64,000 bases of DNA from Anaerolineales bacterium (GTDB lineage Bacteria; Chloroflexota; Anaerolineae; Anaerolineales; UBA4823): contig JAFGQI010000001.1 in NCBI GenBank assembly GCA_016935755.1, forward strand, positions 1 through 64,000, written 5' to 3'. The number at the start of each line of letters is the position of its first letter. Within the stretch, counting starts at the first letter, position 1. Made by a program: the position numbers and the translations under genes. Below the pieces are notes generated by a model. It saw only the letters and a list, made by a program, of their open reading frames with translations, was not told where the DNA came from and searched no databases. Shown in pieces: positions 7,271 through 15,997 of this stretch.

Positions 7271-8521
7271 ATGAATGAAGAACACAAAAAACAATATCTC
7301 GATAAATACTACCAGGCCAAGCAAAAAGGGGTCAAGTTCTTCCCGGATATCATCTACAAAGATTTGCTGATAGTATTCGCCATCTTCATCATCTTGATCA
7401 TGCTGGGGACTTTTATTGGCGTCAAAAACGAGCCCAGGGTGGATCCAAATGATTCGGCCTATGTACCGCGGCCCGAATGGTATTTCCTGTTCTTGTTCCA
7501 AATGCTGAAGTACTTTCCTGGAGAAATCGAATGGGTTGGAACAACGGTCGTTCCAGGTCTGGCCGTTCTTGTTCTTTTCTTGCTGCCGTTTATTGACCGG
7601 AATCCATACCGGCATTTCAGCAAGCGCAAGATCGGCATCGGGGTGATGAGCCTGATCGTCCTGGGAATGGTCTTCCTGACCGTCCAGGCTGCCGCAACCA
7701 CTCCACCATCTGAAGAAGCAGATACCCTGGCATCTAGCTTGAGTGAGGAAATCCTGGCTGGTAGTGATCTGTATTCCATCCAATGTGTGGAATGCCACGG
7801 CGGCGAAGGCGAAGGCGGCGAGATCAAGGGTGTTGAGGGGCTGGAGGGTGTGATTGTCAACCCGATCAACAGCCAGGACATGATGTACACCCGCACCGAT
7901 GAAACCCTGTACAATATCATCGATTACGGTCAGCCCAACTTGCAGATGCCGCCCTTTGGGACAGCAAATGGCGGCGAGCTGGGGCCAGGCGAGATGCGCG
8001 CCATCGTCACTTTCATGCGCTATACCTGGGACGACCGGGCAGAGCTGCCCCAGGAAGTCACCGCCGCCTCAGCCATACCTGTCCTGGGGCCAGATGAAAT
8101 CCCTTCCTATGAGGTGCATGTCGCGCCAATTTTCAAGCGCTACTGCATCTCCTGCCACCGCCCCGGCAAAGAGAACCAGAACAATCTGATGCAAACCTAT
8201 GACGAGGTGATGAACACGGGCGATAACGCGCCCAATGTCATCCCGGGCGACCTGATGTCAAACCTGATCCGCATGATCAACCGCGAGGATATCGATGCTG
8301 GCGGCCCCATGCCGCCTACTAAGGGACTCAAACCCGAACTGATCGAAATCCTCACCCGCTGGGTGCTGGGCGGAGCGCCCAACACCGCCGCCGAAGCAGC
8401 TGCGGCTGCGCCTGCCGGCGTCGCCCCATCCGAAGTAGTTCCCAGCGAGGTGATCACCACCACGCTAACAGCACCTGATGTAACTGCAATCCCTGAGGCT
8501 ACTACCACGCCGGCTCCGTAG
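7271..8521 (+). CDS. Cytochrome b subunit IV fused to diheme cytochrome c
   Basis: A 416-residue fusion. Residues 20-140 are subunit IV: helices at about 32-52, 90-108 and 123-142 and the Qo motif PEWY (68-71). Two c-type cytochrome domains follow: CVECH at 172-176 with M226 as a likely sixth ligand (QMPPFG), and CISCH at 292-296 with M347 (GPMPPT). The tail after 370 is Ala/Pro/Thr-rich and low complexity. Bacillus QcrC is a known subunit IV plus one haem c; here there are two. The complex would pass electrons from quinol through b haems and Rieske to these c haems on the outside. Confidence 0.92.
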   Translation: MNEEHKKQYLDKYYQAKQKGVKFFPDIIYKDLLIVFAIFIILIMLGTFIGVKNEPRVDPNDSAYVPRPEWYFLFLFQMLKYFPGEIEWVGTTVVPGLAVLVLFLLPFIDRNPYRHFSKRKIGIGVMSLIVLGMVFLTVQAAATTPPSEEADTLASSLSEEILAGSDLYSIQCVECHGGEGEGGEIKGVEGLEGVIVNPINSQDMMYTRTDETLYNIIDYGQPNLQMPPFGTANGGELGPGEMRAIVTFMRYTWDDRAELPQEVTAASAIPVLGPDEIPSYEVHVAPIFKRYCISCHRPGKENQNNLMQTYDEVMNTGDNAPNVIPGDLMSNLIRMINREDIDAGGPMPPTKGLKPELIEILTRWVLGGAPNTAAEAAAAAPAGVAPSEVVPSEVITTTLTAPDVTAIPEATTTPAP

Positions 8522-8655
8522 CGCATCGTACCCGGACACCACGGCTGCATCGAGAAACGCAACGCACTGTCATCGCTGCCGGGCAACATCGAGTTCCATC
8601 GCTGAAATCCTTCGCTGCCTCACCATCCACGGCGACCTGCGCCTCAGTTATTGCC

Positions 8656-8677
8656 AAGCCCCCCTTTCGGGGGGCTT
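8656..8677. terminator. Bidirectional terminator, cytochrome fusion / icd
   Basis: A perfect 9-bp stem AAGCCCCCC/GGGGGGCTT with loop TTTC lies between two convergent genes. The A/T ends supply short U-tracts in both directions. The 130 nt before it (8522-8655) hold nothing I can name. Confidence 0.8.
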
Positions 8678-8713
8678 CGCTTATCAGATCGAAAAGGGTT
8701 TTGGGCTGCAGTG

Positions 8714-10018
8714 CTAGCGATCCATATGCCGGATGATGGCATCGCCGAACTCGGAGCATTTCAGCAAGACAGCCCCATCCATCAGACGGTGGAAATCATA
8801 GGTGACAGTTTTAGCTGCAATCGCGCCTTCCATACCGTGGACAACCAGGTCAGCCGCTTCATGCCAGCCCATGTAACGCAGCATCATCTCGCCGGACAGG
8901 ATCACCGAGCCAGGGTTGACCACATCCTTATCCGCATACTTGGGTGCCGTGCCGTGTGTGGCCTCGAAAACAGCATGTCCGGTGAGATAGTTAATGTTTC
9001 CGCCAGGTGCAATACCGATCCCGCCTACCTGGGCTGCCAACGCGTCTGAGAGGTAGTCGCCATTCAAATTCATCGTAGCCAGCACATCGAACTCACGCGC
9101 CCGAGTAATGGTTTGCTGGAAGACGATATCGGCAATCACATCCTTGATCAGCAGCTTGCCGGCTCTCAAAGCCGCGTCTTGCTCGGCATTGGCGGCCTCT
9201 TCGCCTTTCTCCTCAACCGTGCGGCCCCACTGCGCCCAGGTGTACACCAGATCGCCAAATTCCTGCTCAGCCACTTCATAGCCCCAGTTGCGGAAGGCGC
9301 CTTCGGTGTATTTCATAATATTGCCTTTATGCACCAATGTGACATTGCGCCGCTTATATTCCAACGCCCAGCGGATCGCCGCCCGCACCAGACGGGCAGT
9401 CCCCTCGCGCGATACTGGTTTCAAGCCAATTCCAGCCGTATCCGGAAAGCGCATCTTGGCATATTCTGAAGGGAAATTCTCCTGGAAAAGTTCCTTGAAG
9501 CGCAGGTTATCTTCACTGCCCAATTCAAACTCGATGCCCGTGTAAATATCTTCCGTGTTTTCGCGAAATACCACCATATCCACATATTCAGGATGTTTCA
9601 CCGGCGAAGGTACGCCAGCAAAATAGCGCACTGGGCGCTGGCATACGTATAGATCGAGCGCCTTGCGCAGGGCGACATTCAATGACCGGATGCCGCCGCC
9701 GATTGGGGTTGTCAGCGGGCCTTTGATGCCAACCAGAAATTCCCGAAAAGCCTGGATGGTTTCGTCGGGCAGCCAGGAGCCGCTCAAATTGAAGGCTTTT
9801 TCTCCTGCGTACGCTTCCATCCAGCGGATTTGCCGCCGCCCCAGATAGGCTTTTTCCACCGCGGCATCCAGCACCCGCACCGAGGCGCGCCAGATATCGC
9901 GACCGGTGCCATCTCCCTCCACAAAGGGAACGATCGGGAAATCTGGAACCTGCAATTTTCCACCAGAAATAGTAATTTTATCTCCCTCAGCCGGCACTTG
10001 CACAAGTGTATATGTCAT
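8714..10018 (-). CDS. icd: Isocitrate dehydrogenase, NADP-type
   Basis: A 434-residue TCA-cycle enzyme converting isocitrate to 2-oxoglutarate. [13 protein letters not shown] is the substrate and catalytic region, and the metal-binding Asp cluster with [16 protein letters not shown] and IAPGGN is intact. The length and layout match the E. coli-type homodimeric NADP enzyme; the cofactor was not proven. The frame is open to 10087, but ATG 10018 has SD GGGAG and starts where the family starts. It is monocistronic and divergent from the ATPase gene, with a minus-strand TATAAT at 10093-10088. Confidence 0.93.
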   Translation of the reverse strand: MTYTLVQVPAEGDKITISGGKLQVPDFPIVPFVEGDGTGRDIWRASVRVLDAAVEKAYLGRRQIRWMEAYAGEKAFNLSGSWLPDETIQAFREFLVGIKGPLTTPIGGGIRSLNVALRKALDLYVCQRPVRYFAGVPSPVKHPEYVDMVVFRENTEDIYTGIEFELGSEDNLRFKELFQENFPSEYAKMRFPDTAGIGLKPVSREGTARLVRAAIRWALEYKRRNVTLVHKGNIMKYTEGAFRNWGYEVAEQEFGDLVYTWAQWGRTVEEKGEEAANAEQDAALRAGKLLIKDVIADIVFQQTITRAREFDVLATMNLNGDYLSDALAAQVGGIGIAPGGNINYLTGHAVFEATHGTAPKYADKDVVNPGSVILSGEMMLRYMGWHEAADLVVHGMEGAIAAKTVTYDFHRLMDGAVLLKCSEFGDAIIRHMDR

Positions 10019-10117
10019 AGAATAGTCTCCCAATGGATGATCACAAAAACATGCTCGGATAAAGACCAACCACCCGATTTCAGCCAAATTATAGCAAACT
10101 AACCCCGAAAAATAAAC

Positions 10118-10131
10118 ATGACAATTGTCAT
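10118..10131. promoter_or_regulatory. 14-bp perfect palindrome, operator candidate
   Basis: ATGACAATTGTCAT is a perfect palindrome in the divergent icd/ATPase intergenic region, just upstream of the icd -10 (10093-10088). A further half-site TGACAA occurs at 10149-10154, and the plus-strand -10 TATAAT of the ATPase gene is at 10179-10184. The spacing suggests a regulator that could act on both genes; the factor is unknown. Confidence 0.45.
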
Positions 10132-10305
10132 ACCAGTTTACCGTCAGGTGACAAATGCCTTTGAAATTGCCATCATGCTATAATGACTGCGCCTAAATAA
10201 GGGACGCATAGGCAGGGTCTTTAGAATTAGGGGCGCTGAAGATCCCATACCCATGACTGGTTCCTCAGGCATATATAATTTCTACTGCTGGAGACCTTAA
10301 GAATT

Positions 10306-13173
10306 ATGGAAAAATTCACCCCTACAGGTATATCGTCACAAAAGGCTCGAGAAAGCTGGCATGCCTTAGGCGCCGAAGATATCTTAAGCGAACTGCGCAC
10401 GATGTCTGAACGCGGACTGAGCTCTGAGGAGGCTGCCCGGCGATTGCAAGAATACGGTCTGAACCAGCTCACCGAAGCGCCGCCGCCCACCTTCCTGCAG
10501 ATGTTGTGGGAGCAGCTGAATAACTTTGTCGTGATTATGCTAATTATTGCCGCAGTCATCTCTGCTGTCCTGGGGGATGTGGTGGAGGCTGCTGCGATCC
10601 TGGCGATCGTGGTATTGAATGCTACGCTGGGCATCATCCAGGAACGACGCGCCGAACAGGCCCTGGCTGCCCTGAGGAAGCTGGCGGCGCCGGAGGCGCA
10701 TGTCATCCGGGATGGCTCACGCATTACGATCCCCTCTCGCGAACTGGTGCCAGGCGACCTGGTGCTGCTGGAGGCAGGCAATTACATCCCCGCGGATGTG
10801 CGTCTGCTGGAAGCCGTCAACCTGCGGGTGGAGGAAGCCGCTCTGACCGGGGAATCGGTGCCAGTGCAGAAAGACGCCACCATCCGTTTGGAAGCTGATG
10901 TACCCATTGGTGATCGCCGGAATACGGCTTTCATGGGCACATTGGTCAGCTACGGGCGCGGGAGAGGTGTGGTGGTCGATACAGGCATGCTGACCCAGAT
11001 CGGCATGATCGCCAAGATGCTGCAATCGGTGGAACAAGAGCCCACCCCGCTGCAGCGCCGTCTGGATCAGCTGGGGAAGATGCTCGGTTGGGCCTGTCTG
11101 GTGATCTGTGCGGTGGTTTTTGCCGTAGGTTGGCTGCGCGGCTACAATCCGTTAGAGATGTTCATCGTGGCGGTCAGCCTGGCGATTGCCGCCGTTCCCG
11201 AGGGCCTGCCAGCGGTGGTCACCATCAGCCTGGCATTGGGCATGCGGGAAATGATCAAGCGCCATGCCCTGATCCGCCGGCTCTCTTCCGTGGAGACGCT
11301 TGGTTCGGCCACGGTCATCTGCTCCGATAAGACCGGCACGCTCACTCAGAACGAAATGACCGCCACGCGCATGTGGGTGGATGGCAAGTTTATCCACATC
11401 ACTGGCACAGGCTATACCCCCCAGGGTGAGTTCCGCCGCGATGGCGCTCCAGTGAATATTGCCGATTACCCCGGCATGCTAACCAACCTGTGGGTGGCAA
11501 CCCTGAACAATGACGCCGCCCTGGAAATCAGCGGCGAATCCGAATTGGAGCGCACCTATCGCATGGTGGGCGATCCAACCGAGGGTTCCATGATCGTCGC
11601 GGCGGCCAAAGCTGGAGCTAATTTCGAAGATCTAAACACCGCTTATCCACGCACTCAGGAAATCCCCTTCGACTCGGCTCGCAAACGCATGATCACTATC
11701 CATCGCATCGCCAAACCGCGCGCTGAGGATATATCGCCCTTCTACGATGAACGAAACCGGGAATGGTATGTGATCACTGCAAAAGGCGCCCCTGACCTGG
11801 TGCTCAATCTGTGCAGCCAATACCAGCGCATAGATGATCACACGGCACCGCTGGACGAGGCCCAGCGCAAACGTGTGCTGGAAGCCAACGATGCCATGAC
11901 TCAAGATGCATTGCGTGTTCTGGGGATGGCATACCGGATCACACCAGATTTGCCAGATATCGAAGATGTAGCCGCCATCGAAGAGGGGCTGGTCTTTGTC
12001 GGGCTGATCGGCATGATCGACCCACCACGACCCGAAGTGCCGCCGGCGCTTGAAACAGGACGCCGGGCAGGCATCCGCACAGTGATGATCACCGGCGATT
12101 ATCCCAACACTGCCCGGGCGATTGCTGAATCGATTGGCCTGATCAGCCCAGGGCATAAAGTGTTGACTGGCTCTGAGATGAACAGCATGGATGATGCCAC
12201 CCTGACCAGCAGGGTGATGGATACGGACGTCTTCGCGCGGGTCTCTCCGGAGCACAAGATGCGCATTGTGGAAGCGCTGCGCGCCAACGGGCAGGTAGTT
12301 GCCATGACCGGCGACGGCGTCAATGATGCGCCGTCCATCAAGCGCGCCGATATCGGCGTTGCCATGGGCATCACCGGCACAGATGTGGCAAAAGAGAGCG
12401 CCGACATGGTTCTGACCGATGATAACTACGCCAGCATCGTTTCGGCGGTAGAGCAAGGTAGGATTATTTACGATAACATCCGCAAGTTTGTCTTCTTCCT
12501 GCTCTCGTCGAATGTAGCTGAGATCATGATCATCTTCCTGGCAACTCTGGCGGGTTTACCGGCCCCCTTGACCGCCATCCAGCTGTTGTGGTTGAACCTG
12601 CTTACGGATGGCGCCCCCGCCCTGGCGCTAGCGATGGAGAAGGGCGATCCGGATATCATGAAACGCAAGCCCCGCCCGGCCTCTGAGCCTATTGTCAACA
12701 AATCCATGCGTTTAGGGATTATTGTTCAGACAATTGCTCAGACAGGCGCGACCCTGACGGCCTTTGCGCTGGGTTTGCTTTGGCATCTGAAGCAAGGCGA
12801 TGCCCTGCCCCCAGGCGCTAATCCGATCCTGTTCCTGCTGCAGTACGATTGGCGCGGGGTGGACGCGCAGACCGCCGAAACGATGGCTTTCATCACACTT
12901 TCGTTGTGCGAATTATTCCGGGCGTACACGGTGCGCTCCGAGCGGGTGTCGGTCTTCAAGTTAGGTGTGTTTTCCAACCGGTACATGCAGTATGCTGTCG
13001 GCCTTTCAATTGTACTGATGCTGCTGGTCGTCAGCGTGCCCTTCCTGCAGCCCATCTTCAACACCCACTTTATGACCGGGCAGGAATGGGCGACCGTGCT
13101 TGGATTGGCGCTGATCCCCGCAGCATCCGAGGAGATTACCAAGGTGTACCTGCGCTGGCGCGATCGGAATTAA
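10306..13173 (+). CDS. P2A-type Ca2+-transporting P-type ATPase
   Basis: A 955-residue ion pump of the SERCA/PMCA class. Landmarks: N-terminal cation-ATPase domain (20-85), TGES (181-184), IAAVPEGLP in helix M4 (295-302), phosphorylated D341 in DKTGTLT, KGAPD in the nucleotide domain, and [10 protein letters not shown] hinge. M5/M6 contain SSNVAEI and LNLLTDG, carrying the Asn, Glu and Asp residues that build Ca2+ sites, so Ca2+ export (or Mn2+) is the best guess. The last third has six helices with an extended M7-M8 loop rich in Gly/Pro. It has its own promoter; the upstream 287 bp are noncoding. No SD is obvious. Confidence 0.92.
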   Translation: MEKFTPTGISSQKARESWHALGAEDILSELRTMSERGLSSEEAARRLQEYGLNQLTEAPPPTFLQMLWEQLNNFVVIMLIIAAVISAVLGDVVEAAAILAIVVLNATLGIIQERRAEQALAALRKLAAPEAHVIRDGSRITIPSRELVPGDLVLLEAGNYIPADVRLLEAVNLRVEEAALTGESVPVQKDATIRLEADVPIGDRRNTAFMGTLVSYGRGRGVVVDTGMLTQIGMIAKMLQSVEQEPTPLQRRLDQLGKMLGWACLVICAVVFAVGWLRGYNPLEMFIVAVSLAIAAVPEGLPAVVTISLALGMREMIKRHALIRRLSSVETLGSATVICSDKTGTLTQNEMTATRMWVDGKFIHITGTGYTPQGEFRRDGAPVNIADYPGMLTNLWVATLNNDAALEISGESELERTYRMVGDPTEGSMIVAAAKAGANFEDLNTAYPRTQEIPFDSARKRMITIHRIAKPRAEDISPFYDERNREWYVITAKGAPDLVLNLCSQYQRIDDHTAPLDEAQRKRVLEANDAMTQDALRVLGMAYRITPDLPDIEDVAAIEEGLVFVGLIGMIDPPRPEVPPALETGRRAGIRTVMITGDYPNTARAIAESIGLISPGHKVLTGSEMNSMDDATLTSRVMDTDVFARVSPEHKMRIVEALRANGQVVAMTGDGVNDAPSIKRADIGVAMGITGTDVAKESADMVLTDDNYASIVSAVEQGRIIYDNIRKFVFFLLSSNVAEIMIIFLATLAGLPAPLTAIQLLWLNLLTDGAPALALAMEKGDPDIMKRKPRPASEPIVNKSMRLGIIVQTIAQTGATLTAFALGLLWHLKQGDALPPGANPILFLLQYDWRGVDAQTAETMAFITLSLCELFRAYTVRSERVSVFKLGVFSNRYMQYAVGLSIVLMLLVVSVPFLQPIFNTHFMTGQEWATVLGLALIPAASEEITKVYLRWRDRN

Positions 13174-13206
13174 CTTTCGCTGCACTTCCAGCTTCGCAAG
13201 GTCTGG

Positions 13207-13270
13207 GTCAGGCAGCCGGTGAGCCTCTTGTTTGATTTTGAGGGTAGTGCTATACTATCGGCTGCCTGAC
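13207..13270. repeat. 12-bp perfect inverted repeat around a promoter
   Basis: Arms 13207-13218 (GTCAGGCAGCCG) and 13259-13270 are perfectly complementary with a 40-nt loop. The right arm can instead pair with 13274-13279 in a 6-bp hairpin (GCCTGA-CAAT-TCAGGC). As RNA from the ATPase gene it could be a weak terminator; as DNA it flanks the corA promoter like an operator. Confidence 0.5.
13228..13256 (+). promoter_or_regulatory. Promoter of the corA leader transcript
   Basis: TTGTTT (13228-13233), a 17-nt spacer and TATACT (13251-13256). The start would be near 13263, leaving about 375 nt of leader before corA at 13640. No gene other than a 20-codon ORF is seen in 13174-13639. Confidence 0.55.
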
Positions 13271-13411
13271 AATTCAGGCCAGGATAAGGTTTCGATCCAT
13301 GTTTTTGGGCCGTAGTTTTATAAAATCTGAAACATCTATCACTACCGTTCGCCCAAGACAGCGCCGCTTCTACATGCTGCTTCACGCGCTGGGCGTAATT
13401 ATTTTACAAAG

Positions 13412-13473
13412 GATACCGGACTAAGGATACTCCCTGTAGATCCTTTTCCTACGCTTCCCGAATGCCCGGTATC
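13412..13473 (+). promoter_or_regulatory. Candidate antiterminator helix in the corA leader
   Basis: GATACCGG (13412-13419) is perfectly complementary to CCGGTATC (13466-13473). An inner hairpin AAGGAT/ATCCTT pairs 13423-13428 with 13440-13445. The left arm of the following terminator (13457-13464) lies inside the loop of this helix and its right arm outside, so both could only form as a pseudoknot and are expected to compete. It matches no riboswitch class I know, including the M-box. Confidence 0.45.
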
Positions 13474-13507
13474 TCCAGTTTTGGTACTGCACATTCGGGA
13501 TTTTTTT
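13457..13507 (+). terminator. Intrinsic terminator in the corA leader
   Basis: CCCGAATG (13457-13464) pairs with CATTCGGG (13492-13499), followed by A and seven Ts (13501-13507). The loop is long (27 nt) and holds one strand of the competing helix. It lies about 240 nt after the predicted transcript start and 130 nt before corA, the geometry of an attenuator. Confidence 0.65.
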
Positions 13508-13530
13508 ATCTGATAAGGAGAAAAACTGCT

Positions 13531-13593
13531 GTGAACGATGATGTGCCCCCCCAAGAAAATGACCCTCTGAGTACCTCGAGTAAGCCACCCTGA
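13531..13593 (+). CDS. Candidate 20-aa leader peptide of corA
   Basis: A GTG-started 20-codon ORF with SD AAGGAG (13515-13520, 10 nt away), 46 nt before corA. The product MNDDVPPQENDPLSTSSKPP has three Asp, one Glu and five Pro, two of them in Pro-Pro pairs, the last just before the stop. In enterobacteria, Mg2+-transport genes have leader peptides rich in Asp/Glu/Pro (MgtL) whose translation destabilises ribosomes at low Mg2+. A 6-bp GC hairpin (13608-13613 with 13618-13623) lies between this ORF and the corA SD. Whether it is translated is unknown; it could be chance. Confidence 0.4.
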   Translation: MNDDVPPQENDPLSTSSKPP

Positions 13594-13639
13594 CTGATAC
13601 ACAGACAGCAGGCGGTTGCCTGCATGAAAGGAGCAGACC

Positions 13640-14569
13640 ATGATCACGATCTACAAGAGCAGCGAAGCCGGAATGGTGTTACTGCCCGAACCCACCAGCG
13701 GCAGCTGGGTCAATGTAATCGATCCCTCCACCGAAGAGATCGCCCAGTTGGAAGCCCTGGGACTGCCCCATGACTACCTGACCTACCCTCTCGACCTGGA
13801 TGAGCGCGCCCGCACAGAAAGAGAGAACGGCGAACTGCTCATCGTTTTACGTGCCCCGTTCTACCAGGGCGCAACACAAGATGTCCCCTACAGTACGATT
13901 CCTCTTGGCATTATTCTTACAGATAAATTTTTAGTCACTATTTGCAGGCGAGATAACGAAATCCTGCAGGAGCTGACCAGCGGCCGCTACAAAGGCATCT
14001 CTACAGCCAAACGACTGCGTTTTGTGCTGCGTTTGCTGCTCAATACGGCCAATAAATATTTGAGCTTTCTGCGAGAAATCACGAAAATTGTGGACGCCCT
14101 GGAAGATCAGCTCCAGCAATCCACCCGCAACAAAGAAGTATTAGAACTGCTGAAATATCAGAAAAGTCTGACCTACTTCACCACTGCCCTGAAATCCAAC
14201 GAGCTGATGATGGAGCGCCTATCCCGCAGCCAGCTGTTTAGAACTTACCCTGAAGATGAAGATTTGCTGGAAGATGTCCTGACTGAAAACCAGCAGGCCA
14301 TTGAAATGACCAACATCGCCAGCAACATTTTGAGCAGCATGATGGACGCCTTTGCCTCCATCATCTCCAACAACCTGAACAGCGTGATGAAATTCCTGGC
14401 CTCGGTTACGATTGTACTGAGCTTACCGACGATGGTCGCCAGTTTCTACGGCATGAACGTTCATCTGCCCTTGGAGGATCAGCCTGCGGCCTTTCTGGCA
14501 ATTTTGGGGCTGTCGTTTATGATTAGCTTATCGGTTGTGTATATTTTCTGGCGGCAAGATTGGTTTTGA
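13640..14569 (+). CDS. corA: CorA-family Mg2+/Co2+ transporter
   Basis: A 309-residue pentameric divalent-cation channel. The N-terminal cytoplasmic domain (1-245) is alpha/beta followed by a long helix; TM1 spans about 252-270 and ends in the signature YGMN (270-273), and TM2 spans 284-304 with a short WRQDWF tail. The pore loop is HLPLEDQ. SD AAAGGAG lies 6 nt from the ATG. Its 3' end overlaps the convergent rnhB by 42 nt. The long structured leader implies regulation of expression, plausibly by Mg2+. Confidence 0.93.
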   Translation: MITIYKSSEAGMVLLPEPTSGSWVNVIDPSTEEIAQLEALGLPHDYLTYPLDLDERARTERENGELLIVLRAPFYQGATQDVPYSTIPLGIILTDKFLVTICRRDNEILQELTSGRYKGISTAKRLRFVLRLLLNTANKYLSFLREITKIVDALEDQLQQSTRNKEVLELLKYQKSLTYFTTALKSNELMMERLSRSQLFRTYPEDEDLLEDVLTENQQAIEMTNIASNILSSMMDAFASIISNNLNSVMKFLASVTIVLSLPTMVASFYGMNVHLPLEDQPAAFLAILGLSFMISLSVVYIFWRQDWF

Positions 14570-15199
14570 TCGGAAGCTGACCCGGTGAATAGGGCTCAGC
14601 CCCATTATCGCAATGGCTTTGCGGTGCGCCAGTGTTCCATATCCCTTGTGCACAGCGAGGCCATAACCCGGATAATATTTATCAAGCTGGCGCATCACTT
14701 CATCTCGGGCAGTCTTAGCCAGGATGGATGCGCCAGCAATGCTTAGGCAGCGCGCATCCCCTTTCACCAGGGCAGTTTGAGGCAGCATACAGCCCGGCAG
14801 TTCCAGATAATCCAGTAATAGATGCTGCGGTGAAAGCGGCAGCCCAACCAACGCTCTGCGGACTGCCAGATGGGTAGCCGGCAGGATGCCCATGTCATCG
14901 ATCTCCCGTTGAGAGGCGAAACCGATCCCGTAAGCAACTGCAGTGCTGCGCAGTTGAGCAGCCCAATACTCCCGCTGATCAGGGGTCATTTGCTTTGAGT
15001 CGCGCACCCCAGGCAGCTTTTGACACAGGCTCGCCTCAACAGGTAAAATCAAGGCGGCAGCAGCCACAGGGCCAGCCAGCGCACCGCGGCCAGCTTCATC
15101 AACGCCTGCCACCAGCTGCACACCATCCCCCCAAAGCATTTTCTCAAATTCCAGATTGGGCGACGCCGGCAGCAGATTCCGGTCAAATCGTTTTACCAT
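14528..15199 (-). CDS. rnhB: Ribonuclease HII
   Basis: A 223-residue endonuclease that cleaves the RNA strand of RNA-DNA hybrids, including single ribonucleotides in DNA. The metal-binding D34 and E35 are in VDEAGRG, later acidic residues lie in LLLDYL, and the HKGYGT motif of type 2 RNases H is present. Length is normal for the family. The C-terminal codons overlap the end of corA on the other strand. It lies 18 nt downstream of the GT2 gene and is likely co-transcribed with it. Confidence 0.95.
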   Translation of the reverse strand: MVKRFDRNLLPASPNLEFEKMLWGDGVQLVAGVDEAGRGALAGPVAAAALILPVEASLCQKLPGVRDSKQMTPDQREYWAAQLRSTAVAYGIGFASQREIDDMGILPATHLAVRRALVGLPLSPQHLLLDYLELPGCMLPQTALVKGDARCLSIAGASILAKTARDEVMRQLDKYYPGYGLAVHKGYGTLAHRKAIAIMGLSPIHRVSFRSKPILPPENIHNR

Positions 15200-15217
15200 G
15201 CTTCTCTCGAGCTGCGC

Positions 15218-15973
15218 TTACGGCCGCTTTTCAACCCCTGGCGATCGTTCTTGATTATAGACGCCACGGCGGGCATTCCTGCGGATGGTCAAGATATCCA
15301 ACCCCATCTGCAAGGAATCGCGCAGCACATTGAGCTTGCTCTTCGGGTCGAAATACCACGGGATGGGAAGTTCAACAATGCTATAGCCACGCAGGCGCGC
15401 GACAAAAAGCAGCTCGATATCAAAAGACCATCCGCCGATTGTCTGGTGACTGAATAGATCTTCCGCTACTGGCGAACGGAAGCACTTGAAACCGCACTGC
15501 GTATCGTGCAGCCCCGGAAGCGCCATCAGCCGGATCATCAGATTAATCATCCGGCCGCCCCAGTGCCGGTAAGCCGGTTCATGGTAGCGAATTGCCCCAG
15601 CGGCTTCCCGCGAGGCAATGACGATATCTGCGCCAATCATTTGTGGAGGCAGAAAACGGTTGATCTCAGCGATGGGCATGGACAGGTCTGAATCGCACAT
15701 AAAACGATATTCACCGTGTGCTTCCAGCATTCCACGCCGGACAGCCTGCCCTTTTCCCCGCATAGTTTCGCGCAGCGCCTTAAATTGGGGGTGTTTTTCA
15801 GCAAAAGACTGCGCAATTTCATATGTGCGGTCCAGGCTGCCGTTTTCCACCACCAGAATCTCAACCGGATAGGGCTGATCCTGGCTAAAACTCAAGACCT
15901 GCTCCAGGGTTTCGGGCAGGCGAGCTTCCTCATTGTAGGCCGGGATGATAATCGATAGAAATGGAGAGGACAA
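15218..15973 (-). CDS. GT2 glycosyltransferase, dolichyl-phosphate glucosyltransferase-like
   Basis: A 251-residue GT-A fold enzyme. LSIIIPAYNEEARLPETL opens the domain, VVENGSLDRT is the nucleotide site, and CDSDLSMP contains the DxD metal motif. The run GLHDTQCGFKCF and the later FDIELLFVARLRGYSI are typical of ALG5/polyprenyl-phosphate glucosyltransferases. There is no C-terminal membrane domain. It probably loads a hexose on a polyprenyl phosphate or a similar lipid acceptor; the substrate cannot be read from the sequence. Confidence 0.82.
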   Translation of the reverse strand: MSSPFLSIIIPAYNEEARLPETLEQVLSFSQDQPYPVEILVVENGSLDRTYEIAQSFAEKHPQFKALRETMRGKGQAVRRGMLEAHGEYRFMCDSDLSMPIAEINRFLPPQMIGADIVIASREAAGAIRYHEPAYRHWGGRMINLMIRLMALPGLHDTQCGFKCFRSPVAEDLFSHQTIGGWSFDIELLFVARLRGYSIVELPIPWYFDPKSKLNVLRDSLQMGLDILTIRRNARRGVYNQERSPGVEKRP

Positions 15974-15997
15974 GCTGTTGTTCCAGGCAACAAGGGT

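Noticed and set aside
6481-7287. 268-residue minus-strand frame opposite the Rieske and cytochrome b genes
   Set aside because: Both genes on the plus strand have complete cofactor motifs; the frame is a shadow.
13263-13500. Known Mg2+ riboswitch (M-box) before corA
   Set aside because: The conserved M-box sequence blocks I remember are absent; only the attenuator layout is supported.
14528-14569. 42-bp corA/rnhB convergent overlap as a regulatory device
   Set aside because: Both C-termini look normal for their families and short tail overlaps are common in compact genomes.
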